52,343 bases of DNA from Candidatus Poribacteria bacterium (GTDB taxonomy: Bacteria; Poribacteria; WGA-4E; WGA-3G): NCBI GenBank assembly GCA_003635185.1, contig PYJA01000132.1, forward strand, positions 1-52,343, in the 5' to 3' direction. Shown here piece by piece: positions 24,752 to 32,695 of this stretch. A program made the translations under genes and the position numbers. The stretch's first letter is position 1, and the number at the start of each line of letters is the position of its first letter. Under the pieces are notes generated by a model, which ran no database searches, was not told the DNA's origin, and saw only the letters and a program-made list of their open reading frames with translations.

Positions 24752-25804
24752 CTATCCACAAGCAGCTTCAAAAACACGTAGATGATTTCCACCCAACACT
24801 TTCTGAATTGCCGCATCCGAATAGCCGCGTTCACTCAAACCTTCCGTAATTCTGGGAAATTCGGTTGCATCTTTGAGAATATCCCCACCGCCATCAAAAT
24901 CTGAACCGATTCCAACATGGTCAAGTCCTGCCACGTCAATTGCATACTCAATATGATTAAGTAATTGGGCAAAGGGCGGACTTTTTTGCCAACCGTCCTC
25001 CGCGATAAAGCCCGGCACGAAGGTTATTCCCACCACACCATCATTCACTGAAATCGCTTTGAGTTGTTCATTGGTTAAGTTCCGAGAATGGTTGCACAAT
25101 GTCTTGCAATTGCTATGGGAAGCGATAACAGGTGCATCCGAAATATCCAGCACATCCCAAAACCCGCGTTCACTTATGTGCGATACATCAACGAGCATTC
25201 CGAGCCTGTTCATCTCTTTTACTAATTGGATCCCGAATTTTGTCAAACCTCCACCAGTTTCACCTTCATCATTCCCTGTTGATGCCCACGTATTCGGATT
25301 ATGCGTTAATCCTATTGAGCGGACACCGAGGCAGTAAAGCGAGCGGAGTATATTCAAACTGCGTTCTACACCTTCACTGTTTTCAATAGCAAGTACAGCA
25401 GCGAGTTTGCCTTCAGCTTTAGCTACTTGAATATCTGCTGCTTTCCGAACAATGCAGATGTCAGGAGCATTGGCTGCTACTTCTGCGTCAAACCATCCAA
25501 AAGCGTCTAATGCATAAGAGAGATGATTTTTCCAAGCACGCGTCACATCAACAGCAAAGAACGCCACATCAATCCCGCCCTGCCGCATCTTTGGAATGTT
25601 AAGTTGAATGCCGATGGCATCCTCTTCAGGTGGAACCCGCCCGCGTAGATAAGCGATAGTGCCACTATGCTGATCAGGGTTTTTAGTATGTTCATCTGCA
25701 AGACTAACGTTCCCGCGACGGATATGTGCAACGATGGCATCGTTATGGGAATCAATCACGAGAGACTGCGTATGTAAATCAAGAATAGGGGTAGATACTG
25801 ACAT
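24752..25804 (-). CDS. Membrane dipeptidase (peptidase M19 / renal dipeptidase family)
   Basis: 350 residues, normal length. Zinc-site motifs are visible: VIDSHNDAIV near the N terminus (HxD), IENSEGV with the bridging Glu, HISERGFWDV and SHSNCKTLCNHSRNLT supplying further His ligands, and GIGSDFDGG near residue 300. The family hydrolyses dipeptides, including ones with a D-residue. No signal peptide is seen, so a cytoplasmic location is likely and recycling of peptidoglycan or amino acid dipeptides is a possible role. AAGGAACAGGTGA precedes the ATG. It diverges from the PP2C gene at 25920; the ends are about 115 bases apart. Confidence 0.9.
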   Translation of the reverse strand: MSVSTPILDLHTQSLVIDSHNDAIVAHIRRGNVSLADEHTKNPDQHSGTIAYLRGRVPPEEDAIGIQLNIPKMRQGGIDVAFFAVDVTRAWKNHLSYALDAFGWFDAEVAANAPDICIVRKAADIQVAKAEGKLAAVLAIENSEGVERSLNILRSLYCLGVRSIGLTHNPNTWASTGNDEGETGGGLTKFGIQLVKEMNRLGMLVDVSHISERGFWDVLDISDAPVIASHSNCKTLCNHSRNLTNEQLKAISVNDGVVGITFVPGFIAEDGWQKSPPFAQLLNHIEYAIDVAGLDHVGIGSDFDGGGDILKDATEFPRITEGLSERGYSDAAIQKVLGGNHLRVFEAACG

Positions 25805-25919
25805 TCACCTGTTCCTTATTTTAATATGGCATTTGATGATTGCGCTACTCAAATTTGACAATTTGAAACAAAATTACTTAATTATCGTTAATAATATACA
25901 AGATAAAGGGCTTGATTCG

Positions 25920-26654
25920 ATGAACTTTATAGCAAAAACAGACATCGGTGCTCTTCGAGAACGAAACGAAGATTCATATTTTTTTGACGATGAGAATCGG
26001 TTATTCGCAATTGCAGACGGTATGAGTGGGCATGCTCGGGGTGATATTGCGAGTCAGCTGACGCTGCAAGTCTTTGAGGAATGGGCAGCAGAAACGCCTA
26101 ATCTTGCAAGTGATTTGGGCCCCATCAAAAGACTTGATATTTTAGAAAAACTCGCCACTGATGCGAATCGACGTGTCTACGCCATGGGGCAAGACTCATA
26201 TCAATATCACAGGATGGGCACAACCCTTACAGCCGGGTTTGTTATGCCGAGTTATTTGGCTTACGTCCACGTCGGTGATAGCCGGTTATATGTTCTCCAC
26301 AACGACGTTCTTACACAAATTACCACAGACGATTCATTAGTCCAGCAAATGATTGAGAAAGGTGAGATCACACCTGAAGAAGGTCGTGTCCATGCGAAGC
26401 GGAACATCATTACGCAAGCTATCGGTTTAGCCGAAGAGGTATCACTTACTACAGATGTGTGCCCACTTTCCGCCGGTGACATCATCCTTGCTTGTACTGA
26501 TGGCTTGCATGATCTAATTACCGACGATACCGAAACCCGCAATATTATCTCTTCAGCGCCTACGCTTGAAGCGGCAAGCGAAAACCTCATTAGTAAAGCA
26601 CTCGCCTACGGTGGCACGGATAACGTCACCGTCCTCCTTACTACTGTCGATTAG
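25920..26654 (+). CDS. PP2C-family Ser/Thr protein phosphatase (Stp1-like)
   Basis: 244 residues from the ATG at 25920, where the phosphatase fold begins (MNFIAKTDIGALRERNEDSY); the open frame runs further upstream into the divergent dipeptidase region, but that part lacks family features. AAAGGG lies about ten bases before. Metal-binding Asp motifs are intact: RNEDSY, ADGMSGH, HVGDSRLY, CTDGLHDL and GTDNVTVLL. The enzyme removes phosphate from Ser/Thr residues and usually balances a Hanks-type kinase; none is in the window. TTGACA at 25855-25860 is a possible -35 box. Confidence 0.9.
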   Translation: MNFIAKTDIGALRERNEDSYFFDDENRLFAIADGMSGHARGDIASQLTLQVFEEWAAETPNLASDLGPIKRLDILEKLATDANRRVYAMGQDSYQYHRMGTTLTAGFVMPSYLAYVHVGDSRLYVLHNDVLTQITTDDSLVQQMIEKGEITPEEGRVHAKRNIITQAIGLAEEVSLTTDVCPLSAGDIILACTDGLHDLITDDTETRNIISSAPTLEAASENLISKALAYGGTDNVTVLLTTVD

Positions 26655-26700
26655 TTACACTCACGTGAGCTCGGTCCAAGTCTTTGTCCCGCAAACTGTT

Positions 26701-26763
26701 AGTAAATCAACGGTATGAATCATGGCGAATGCTGGACGCGCATTCGTCTTTAGGCATTCCCCG
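26701..26763. repeat. Second copy of the inner module of the 21.1-kb element
   Basis: Starts AAATCAACGGTATGAATCATGG and ends CTTTAGGCATTCCCC, both shared with 21138-21232; the middle differs and forms its own hairpin (GCGAATGC/GCATTCG). It sits between GCAAACTGTTAGT (26691-26703) and a hairpin of complementary sequence at 26776, as though inserted next to or into a hairpin repeat. Confidence 0.6.
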
Positions 26764-26775
26764 TGTTCCACAGAT

Positions 26776-26799
26776 GCACAAACTAACAGTTTGTGCTAC
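26776..26799 (-). repeat. GTAG-headed hairpin (REP-like), copy 2
   Basis: On the minus strand GTAG is followed by arms GCACAAACT and AGTTTGTGC with loop GTT. It lies downstream of rsfS (minus strand) and of the PP2C gene (plus strand), in the gap between their convergent ends. Confidence 0.75.
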
Positions 26800-26822
26800 A
26801 TAACCTGGAAAACTCTCTTTCC

Positions 26823-27272
26823 TTAGGTTTGGTTCTCTCGATCATTTGGAACAAGTCCTAACACCAATTCATCCGCATCATATTCTTGCTGTTCATCTAA
26901 TAAAGGAATCTCATCTATTTCTGGTAGTTCCACATGCGGCGCTTCTGCCCATAAACGCTCCAAGCTATAGTAGGAACGCCTCTCATCTAAAAAGATGTGT
27001 ACGACGAAATCAACATAATCTAACAGAATCCAATCTGCTTTTTTAGCCCCTTCCCGGTGCCACGGTTGCTGATTCCAGTTTTTTTCAAGTTCCTCTAAGA
27101 TCGCCTCTGAAATACCTTCAACTTGTACATCGGAGATACCGCTGAAAATAGCGAAATAGTCGGTAAAACAATCTAATTCGCGAAGATCGAGAACGACAGG
27201 ATTTTGTGCGCGTCTACTCACAGCCGCTGATGCAGCGGCTTTTACTATTTCTAATGTCTTATTTGTTTCCAT
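26823..27272 (-). CDS. rsfS: Ribosomal silencing factor RsfS (Iojap family)
   Basis: 149 residues. RsfS binds ribosomal protein uL14 on the large subunit and blocks subunit joining when nutrients are scarce. Family marks: ALDLRELD-like VVLDLRELDCFTDYFAIFSG, then HREGAKKADWILLDYVDFVV and HIFLDERRSYYSLERLW. The C-terminal 35 residues are acidic (EIDEIPLLDEQQEYDADEL), longer than in E. coli. It is the last gene of a minus-strand block nadD-yacG-yqeK-rsfS, an order conserved in many bacteria. A ribosome site GGAGACC precedes the ATG. Confidence 0.94.
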   Translation of the reverse strand: METNKTLEIVKAAASAAVSRRAQNPVVLDLRELDCFTDYFAIFSGISDVQVEGISEAILEELEKNWNQQPWHREGAKKADWILLDYVDFVVHIFLDERRSYYSLERLWAEAPHVELPEIDEIPLLDEQQEYDADELVLGLVPNDRENQT

Positions 27273-27302
27273 CAGATGGGTCTCCTAATAAAATGAGGCG
27301 TT

Positions 27303-27326
27303 GTAGCATAACCTGTTAGGTTGTGC
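27303..27326 (+). repeat. GTAG-headed hairpin (REP-like), copy 3
   Basis: GTAG followed by arms GCATAACCT and AGGTTGTGC with loop GTT; one T:G-type mismatch in the outer stem. On the plus strand a run of seven T follows two bases later, but no plus-strand gene ends here, so a terminator role is unlikely. It lies between yqeK and rsfS. Confidence 0.75.
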
Positions 27327-27383
27327 CGTTTTTTTGCGAAAAATAACAGAGAACGCTGTGGGTGAAACTTTTTCAAACTCACG

Positions 27384-28031
27384 TTAAGAAATAATATTCA
27401 CCAACGTACTATTATAGGCAAGGATAGTGTTCGGATGGATCACCCATCCTTTTTGAAGGAGATAATCAATTTTATAACGAGCAACATTGTGGACTGCCTG
27501 ATCTAACTCTGTTTCTGCCAATGCTCTTACCTGTGCAGCTTCTTTGTACTCTCGTGTTGGCTCAGCAAAATCTGCAACATATATCAATTTTGCTGTTAAT
27601 CCCATTGATGCATTGCCCGTTGTGTGATTTCGGATCGCCTCAAGAATCTCCAAATCGGTTATGTCGAATAATTCAATTGCGTACTTTACGCCGACGATCG
27701 CGTGTAATAACGCTGGCATTATCTTCTCAATCGGGTCAAGTTCTATTTCACAGCATGCCGCCGCGCTATACAGCTGATCGTCACTCATCCATTTTACAAC
27801 ATCATGCAACAGCGCTGCTAAATTTGTTTTCCACACATTGGCGTTATGACATCGTGCTAATGCTACTGCTGTTTCCTGAACGGAAAGAACGTGAGTATAA
27901 CGTTCCGGGACAAGTTTTTCCGAAAGATAACGCTGAATTTCTATCGATTTTGGGTGTTCTCTGAGTTCTTGTAATGTAGAAAACGGTGATTCTAAATTTT
28001 TGTTTATTGAAAAAGATTCACTCGATGTCAT
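27384..28031 (-). CDS. yqeK: HD-domain phosphohydrolase, YqeK type (probable symmetrical Ap4A hydrolase)
   Basis: 215 residues. HD-superfamily metal ligands are visible: His in YTHVLSVQETAVALA, HD in AALLHDVVKWM, His in LLHAIVGVKYA, and the C-terminal KLIYVADFAEPTREY with its conserved Asp. YqeK proteins split diadenosine tetraphosphate into two ADP. It lies between yacG and rsfS and follows nadD, the conserved context of yqeK. An N-terminal extension of about 35 residues (SSESFSINKNLESPFS...) precedes the family core, so the real start may lie further in. Confidence 0.9.
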   Translation of the reverse strand: MTSSESFSINKNLESPFSTLQELREHPKSIEIQRYLSEKLVPERYTHVLSVQETAVALARCHNANVWKTNLAALLHDVVKWMSDDQLYSAAACCEIELDPIEKIMPALLHAIVGVKYAIELFDITDLEILEAIRNHTTGNASMGLTAKLIYVADFAEPTREYKEAAQVRALAETELDQAVHNVARYKIDYLLQKGWVIHPNTILAYNSTLVNIIS

Positions 28032-28103
28032 GTTTATCTTCTTTTTTATTGCTCCCTATTCGGACAAAACCTAATAGAATTTGCCAAATTAGATAACATC
28101 CGA

Positions 28104-28379
28104 CTATTCAGTTTCTACCTCATCACCAAGTAACCTTGCAAGTGTTTCTTTCTGAAATTCGGTAAGGTCCTGAAATTCGGTGAGAATTTTACGTTCTATT
28201 TCTGTTAGTTTTTCTGTTTTGGGTAGTGGTGTGCTAATACAATATTCCTCATTGAGCCATTTCCCTAAATCAATTGACTTACAACGTTTGCTACAAAACG
28301 GAAAATTTGGGGGTAAAGGTTCACCTTTTATATATATAAATTCATAAGTAGTTTTGCAGAGACTACATTTCAGTTCCAT
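28104..28379 (-). CDS. yacG: YacG-like zinc-binding protein
   Basis: About 91 residues from the ATG at 28379, which follows AAAGGAG; the frame is open five codons further. The zinc knuckle is CSLC near the N terminus plus FCSKRCKSIDLGKWLNEEY, almost the family signature of YacG, a small protein that binds DNA gyrase in E. coli. The C-terminal half (LTEIERKILTEFQDLTEFQK) is an added helical tail not found in short YacG proteins, so a somewhat different role is possible. It lies between nadD and yqeK and is not a usual member of that block. Confidence 0.72.
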   Translation of the reverse strand: MELKCSLCKTTYEFIYIKGEPLPPNFPFCSKRCKSIDLGKWLNEEYCISTPLPKTEKLTEIERKILTEFQDLTEFQKETLARLLGDEVETE

Positions 28380-28470
28380 ATTAACTCCTTTCAACTCATT
28401 GGCCTGTAGCGGCAGAATTTCGCCCTACTTATCGCTAACAACTCACACGATGCCAATATCTAATAACATC

Positions 28471-29052
28471 TTATCGGTATAACCGATGTTGATTAATATA
28501 AGTGACGACTGATTCAGGAACAAGGTAACGGATGGAAATGTTGTTCCGAACACGTTCACGGATCTCGGTTGCCGATATATCAGATCCGGTTATCCGAAAT
28601 GTCACAACACGATTGCGAATTTCGAGAGGCACACTATCTAATTTGTAATTGGGCCGTGTTGTAACGATCATAGTACACTGTGCCAAGACATCGTTAAAAT
28701 CTTTCCAAATTTTATACTCAATTAACGAATCCGCGCCTATAATCCATGCAAGTTCTGTCTCTTTTCCATAAATACGTTGCAAAGCTTTTATTGTCTGAAT
28801 TGTATATGAGGGACCGGCGCGCTCTAACTCAATTCGAGATACCTCAAAATATGGATTATCTGCTGTTGCCAACAATACCATCTGGTATCTATGTTCAGCG
28901 GAAACCAGATCAGGTAGTGATTTATGGGGCGGGCGTGCAGCGGGAACAAATAAGATTTTGTCGTAACCTAAGCCCTCACGCACCTGCTCGGCACTCAGCA
29001 AATGCGCGTAATGGATCGGGTTAAAAGTTCCTCCCATGATAGCGACTTTCAT
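28471..29052 (-). CDS. nadD: Nicotinate-nucleotide adenylyltransferase
   Basis: 193 residues, normal length. It joins ATP and nicotinate mononucleotide to make deamido-NAD, the step after the PncB enzyme encoded at 5964-7409. Nucleotidyltransferase motifs are intact: GGTFNPIHYAHLL at the N terminus, IGADSL in the middle and the C-terminal ISATEIRERV. It is the first gene of the minus-strand block; the 277-base gap to rsmH carries both promoters, with the rsmH side holding a sigma-54 type site. Confidence 0.95.
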   Translation of the reverse strand: MKVAIMGGTFNPIHYAHLLSAEQVREGLGYDKILFVPAARPPHKSLPDLVSAEHRYQMVLLATADNPYFEVSRIELERAGPSYTIQTIKALQRIYGKETELAWIIGADSLIEYKIWKDFNDVLAQCTMIVTTRPNYKLDSVPLEIRNRVVTFRITGSDISATEIRERVRNNISIRYLVPESVVTYINQHRLYR

Positions 29053-29289
29053 CTGCTTCTTTTTCGCCTGAAGATCAAGAAGATGTATAAACTATCTTCA
29101 CAATTGTAGATTAGGATGTGTCTTGAAGTAGGCACACTTGAACAGATATATCCGATATGAAACCAATTTCTCTCATATTTAATTATACCCATATTTATTA
29201 TATAAATCAAGCAAATTCTTAAGTGCACAGAATTATAACACATTCGTTTTTTCTGATATTCTACAATTCATCATAAAACATTAAAAAAT

Positions 29290-29305
29290 TGGCACAATTC
29301 TTGCT
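29290..29305 (+). promoter_or_regulatory. Sigma-54 type (-24/-12) promoter before rsmH and the division/cell-wall cluster
   Basis: TGGCACAATTCTTGCT matches TGGCACGNNNNTTGCW at every fixed base but one, with GG-N10-GC spacing. Transcription would begin about 12 bases after the GC, near 29316, leaving a leader of about 14 bases that holds just the ribosome site GAGG (29317-29320) before ATG 29330. The site is nearly the same as that at 13429-13444, including the flanking ATT before and CTAT after. Confidence 0.55.
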
Positions 29306-29329
29306 ACTATAGTTATGAGGTAACCTTAA

Positions 29330-30301
29330 ATGTCGGAAACGCATATCCCAGTTTTACGCAATGAAGTGCTCGATTTTCTCAAACCGAAACCGGAAGGCAT
29401 TTACGTAGATGCTACAATCGGATTAGGAGGACACAGTCTCAGCATTTTAAAAGAATCACATCCTACGGGTAAAGTGATCGGAATTGACATGGATGGGAAC
29501 GCGCTCGTTATCGCTCAAAAAAGGTTACAAACTTTTAAAGAACGGTTTACTTTAATTCAGGGGAATTTTGCGCAACTTCAACAATTATTGGAAGCACATC
29601 GGATCAACGAAGTAGATGGTGTTCTGCTGGACCTTGGTGTGTCCTCGCTACAATTAGGGACACCGAACAGAGGATTCAGTTTTCAACATTTGGGGCCTCT
29701 GGATATGCGAATGGATGTGCGGATGCGGACATCCGCAGCACAGATTGTTAACGAAAGTCCGCCCGACAAACTGATTAAAATATTCAAGGAATACGGTGAG
29801 GAACGGTATGCAAAGCGGATTGTTCGACATATCGTAGCGGCACGAACAGAAAAACCGATAACGTCAACACTACAGCTTGCCGAGATCGTTATGGGGGTTT
29901 ACTCGACGAAAGAAAAACATAGCAAAACATCTGAACTGCATACCCATAGAAGAAGGGGGCAAATTCATCCCGCGACCCGAGTTTTTCAGGCATTGCGAAT
30001 TGAGGTTAACGCTGAACTGGACAATCTTGTACTTGGCTTAGATGCTGCTGTCTCTGTGTTGAAACCGGGTGGATGTGTCTGTGTTATAAGCTTTCATTCA
30101 CTTGAAGATCGCATAGTAAAACGTCAATTTCGACAGTTCGCAAAAACTTGTATCTGTCCACCGAAAACACCTATCTGTATCTGTGAACATCAGCAGGTTT
30201 TGCAGGTTGTAACAAATAGGCCTATTCTACCATCTACAAGTGAGATTGAGGCAAATTCACGTGCGCGTAGCGCAAAATTACGAGTTGCAATCAGAGTATA
30301 G
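29330..30301 (+). CDS. rsmH: 16S rRNA (cytosine(1402)-N4)-methyltransferase
   Basis: 323 residues. RsmH (MraW) methylates C1402 in the decoding centre using S-adenosylmethionine. Motifs: HIPVLRNEVLDFL at the N terminus, DATIGLGGHS (SAM loop), DGVLLDLGVSSLQL, RGFSFQHLGPLDMRMD, RVFQALRIEVNAEL and ISFHSLEDRIVKRQF. It opens the dcw cluster, as usual, but the mraZ regulator gene that normally precedes it is absent. An insertion near residues 190-215 (TKEKHSKTSELHTHRRRG) is a small elaboration. Confidence 0.96.
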   Translation: MSETHIPVLRNEVLDFLKPKPEGIYVDATIGLGGHSLSILKESHPTGKVIGIDMDGNALVIAQKRLQTFKERFTLIQGNFAQLQQLLEAHRINEVDGVLLDLGVSSLQLGTPNRGFSFQHLGPLDMRMDVRMRTSAAQIVNESPPDKLIKIFKEYGEERYAKRIVRHIVAARTEKPITSTLQLAEIVMGVYSTKEKHSKTSELHTHRRRGQIHPATRVFQALRIEVNAELDNLVLGLDAAVSVLKPGGCVCVISFHSLEDRIVKRQFRQFAKTCICPPKTPICICEHQQVLQVVTNRPILPSTSEIEANSRARSAKLRVAIRV

Positions 30302-30364
30302 TTAAAACAGCTTTGACCTGAAAAAGTGTATCTTAAATTTGAAATTTAACGTATAAATTATAAA

Positions 30365-30691
30365 ATGCAGAATCCAAGTACTTACTCAACCTTATTTTCT
30401 AAAGGGAAACCAGAGTCGAAACCGAAAGTTGCGATGTTTTTCGTCTATCTTGTTTTAGGATTATCTTTATGTGTTTTTGGTGCAAGCATCTGGTTCTCAT
30501 CGTATGCGAAAAACGTTTACATACAACGTAAGCCTCAATTTACAAGGGAGGCGAACAAAATTCAGTATGAAATTCGTAAACTTGAATTAGAAGAAAACGC
30601 ATTAACTGGTATTGAAAGGGTACGCTCACTCATTAAAGAATTAGGATTAGTTGAACACACAAGAAAATCAATAGAACTCCGAGATAGATAG
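30365..30691 (+). CDS. ftsL: FtsL-like cell division protein
   Basis: 108 residues with FtsL architecture and position: a short cytoplasmic N terminus, one membrane segment at about 21-45 (VAMFFVYLVLGLSLCVFGAS), and a periplasmic coiled coil (about 60-108, REANKIQYEIRKLELEENAL). FtsL works with FtsB and FtsQ to control septal wall synthesis. Sequence conservation in the family is low, so the assignment rests on topology and on its place between rsmH and ftsI. No ribosome binding site is obvious. Confidence 0.75.
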   Translation: MQNPSTYSTLFSKGKPESKPKVAMFFVYLVLGLSLCVFGASIWFSSYAKNVYIQRKPQFTREANKIQYEIRKLELEENALTGIERVRSLIKELGLVEHTRKSIELRDR

Positions 30692-30751
30692 TGTAAGTCA
30701 ACTTCTAATGATTGCAAGTAATTTGACACGGACTACGCATCTTACCATCGT

Positions 30752-32695
30752 ATGCCAGAAAGACATAAGATTATGAAAAATAACAGTCACCTCTCAATTC
30801 GTAGACTCGTTTTCACGCTAATAGTTTTGCAATTAGGCTTTTTAGTGTTGATAGGCAAGCTCTTTATGCTGCAATACCCTGATGAGGATGGTTCAATGGT
30901 GTCACGCCAAGATTGGCGTTCTCGAGGAAGACACGAAGTCAAACGCGGCAAAATTCTGGATCGGCACGGAAGAGTGTTAGGTACTAGCCAAGACCAACTT
31001 GCGGTTAGTGCAGACCCTAAAACCTTCAACAGAAAATCTAACGCGCATATTGTCGCGAGCGAATTAGCACCTTTATTGGATAGCACTAAATCGGAACTAT
31101 TAGCACAGTTACAGCGGAAGCGAAATGGGGAATACGTCGAATTTGTTTGGCTTAAAAAGGAAATTGACTACGAAAGGTTAGATGCAATCCGGAACATTAC
31201 TCAAAAATATAGAGGATTAAGAATAGAGGTTGAACCGAAACGGGTATATCCAAAAAAGACGCTTGCATCGCAAGTCATCGGTTATCTTAACGATTTGAAT
31301 GTCGGTGAAGGCATTGAATATCAGTATAACGCGTACCTTCAAAACTTACATTCGCCACAACCACAGCGAAGTGCAGACATAACTGCTGTCTCTCTTGAAG
31401 CACGACCGGCAACCGCAACACTTGGAAACAGTGGATGTAATATCATTCTAACGCTTGATGAAATCATTCAAGACATTGTTGAAAAAGAACTGGCACAAGG
31501 GTGTAGAGATTGGAAGGCTCCGAAAGGGACTGCCATTGTCCTCGCAGTAGAAACTTCAGAGATATTAGCAATGGCAAGTTATCCTACTTATGACATTAAT
31601 GACCAAACGAATGCATCTGAAGAAGCAAAACGGAATCTCGGCATCTGGTACCTGTTTGAACCAGGATCCATTTTCAAAATTGTCGCTGCCTCCGCAGTTC
31701 TAAATCAAGGTATTTTGACACCGCAATCACCCATTTTCTGTCATAATGGGAGGTACCGGCTCAGTAATGGCCGTATTATCAAAGATGTTTCCGCAAAAGG
31801 GTATTTGCCACTTGAACAAGTAATCCAAAAATCAAGTAACATCGGCATGATAAAAATTGTTCAGCGGTTAGGACCTCAACTACTCCAAACGTATGTGGAT
31901 AGGTACGGTTTTGGGCAAAAGACTGGTATTGATCTCCCTTATGAACAGGTAGGCAACTTATATGCACTGCGGCAATGGGATATAAATTCTCTTGGATCTG
32001 TTCCGTTCGGTCAAGGCATCTCAGTTACACCTTTACAGATGGTAAACGCTTTGGCTGTTATCGCTAATGGTGGAATGCTGCACCGTCCTTATATCACTAA
32101 AGAAATTCGAGACGCACGCGGAAACCTTATCAAAAGGAACTATCCTACTGAGATTCGGCGCGTTTTGCGACCGGAAATTGCCAAACAGATGACAGATATT
32201 CTTGTCGGCGTAGTTGAAGTAGGGGGAAGTGGGGCGAGGGCCAAAATAAAAGGTATTAGTATTGCTGGCAAAACCGGAACTGCCCAAAAAGCTGAAAGAG
32301 GTAAAGGTTATGCTGCTGGCAAAGAAGTGATGTCTTTTATGGGGTTTCTTCCCGCTGATGATCCTAAAATCGCCATTATTGTTACACTTGATGAACCGAC
32401 TGGTGAAAGATTTAGTGGTCGGATCGCAGCACCCGTTTTCAAGCGGATTGCAGAGCAAACTCTAAAACATATTGAGCAAACACATTTTTTCGACTCCGTC
32501 CCAACGCGAAAAAGTCCCTCCGACCGTAGATATGCTAAAGAAAACAAAACGAATAGGACAGTTAACACACAATCATCAAACAAAAACAAGACTTCTTTCA
32601 CCAACAATCGCTCCAACACTACGGTAAACTCTGACAACACCTATGTGAGAAAGGGAGAGGGTTATGAAACTCCAAAACCTTTTGGACGGAATTGA
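30752..32695 (+). CDS. ftsI: Septal peptidoglycan transpeptidase (class B penicillin-binding protein)
   Basis: 647 residues. A single membrane anchor at about 17-37 (LVFTLIVLQLGFLVLIGKL) is followed by a dimerisation domain (RRGKILDRHGRVLGTS-like, RVYPKKTLASQVIGY) and the transpeptidase domain with active-site SIFK (about 306), SSN (about 360) and KTG (about 506). No PASTA domains are present; instead a 60-residue Asn/Thr/Ser/Lys-rich tail follows, probably disordered. Start may be ATG 30773 rather than 30752; neither has a strong ribosome site. The last 32 bases overlap murE. Confidence 0.93.
   Translation: MPERHKIMKNNSHLSIRRLVFTLIVLQLGFLVLIGKLFMLQYPDEDGSMVSRQDWRSRGRHEVKRGKILDRHGRVLGTSQDQLAVSADPKTFNRKSNAHIVASELAPLLDSTKSELLAQLQRKRNGEYVEFVWLKKEIDYERLDAIRNITQKYRGLRIEVEPKRVYPKKTLASQVIGYLNDLNVGEGIEYQYNAYLQNLHSPQPQRSADITAVSLEARPATATLGNSGCNIILTLDEIIQDIVEKELAQGCRDWKAPKGTAIVLAVETSEILAMASYPTYDINDQTNASEEAKRNLGIWYLFEPGSIFKIVAASAVLNQGILTPQSPIFCHNGRYRLSNGRIIKDVSAKGYLPLEQVIQKSSNIGMIKIVQRLGPQLLQTYVDRYGFGQKTGIDLPYEQVGNLYALRQWDINSLGSVPFGQGISVTPLQMVNALAVIANGGMLHRPYITKEIRDARGNLIKRNYPTEIRRVLRPEIAKQMTDILVGVVEVGGSGARAKIKGISIAGKTGTAQKAERGKGYAAGKEVMSFMGFLPADDPKIAIIVTLDEPTGERFSGRIAAPVFKRIAEQTLKHIEQTHFFDSVPTRKSPSDRRYAKENKTNRTVNTQSSNKNKTSFTNNRSNTTVNSDNTYVRKGEGYETPKPFGRN

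Noticed and set aside
25734..25919. Longer PP2C start overlapping the divergent dipeptidase gene
   Set aside because: The added 62 residues have no family similarity and would overlap the start of the opposite gene; the fold begins at ATG 25920.
27303..27335. Rho-independent terminator (hairpin plus T7)
   Set aside because: No plus-strand gene ends here; the hairpin belongs to the dispersed GTAG family and the T-run is probably incidental.
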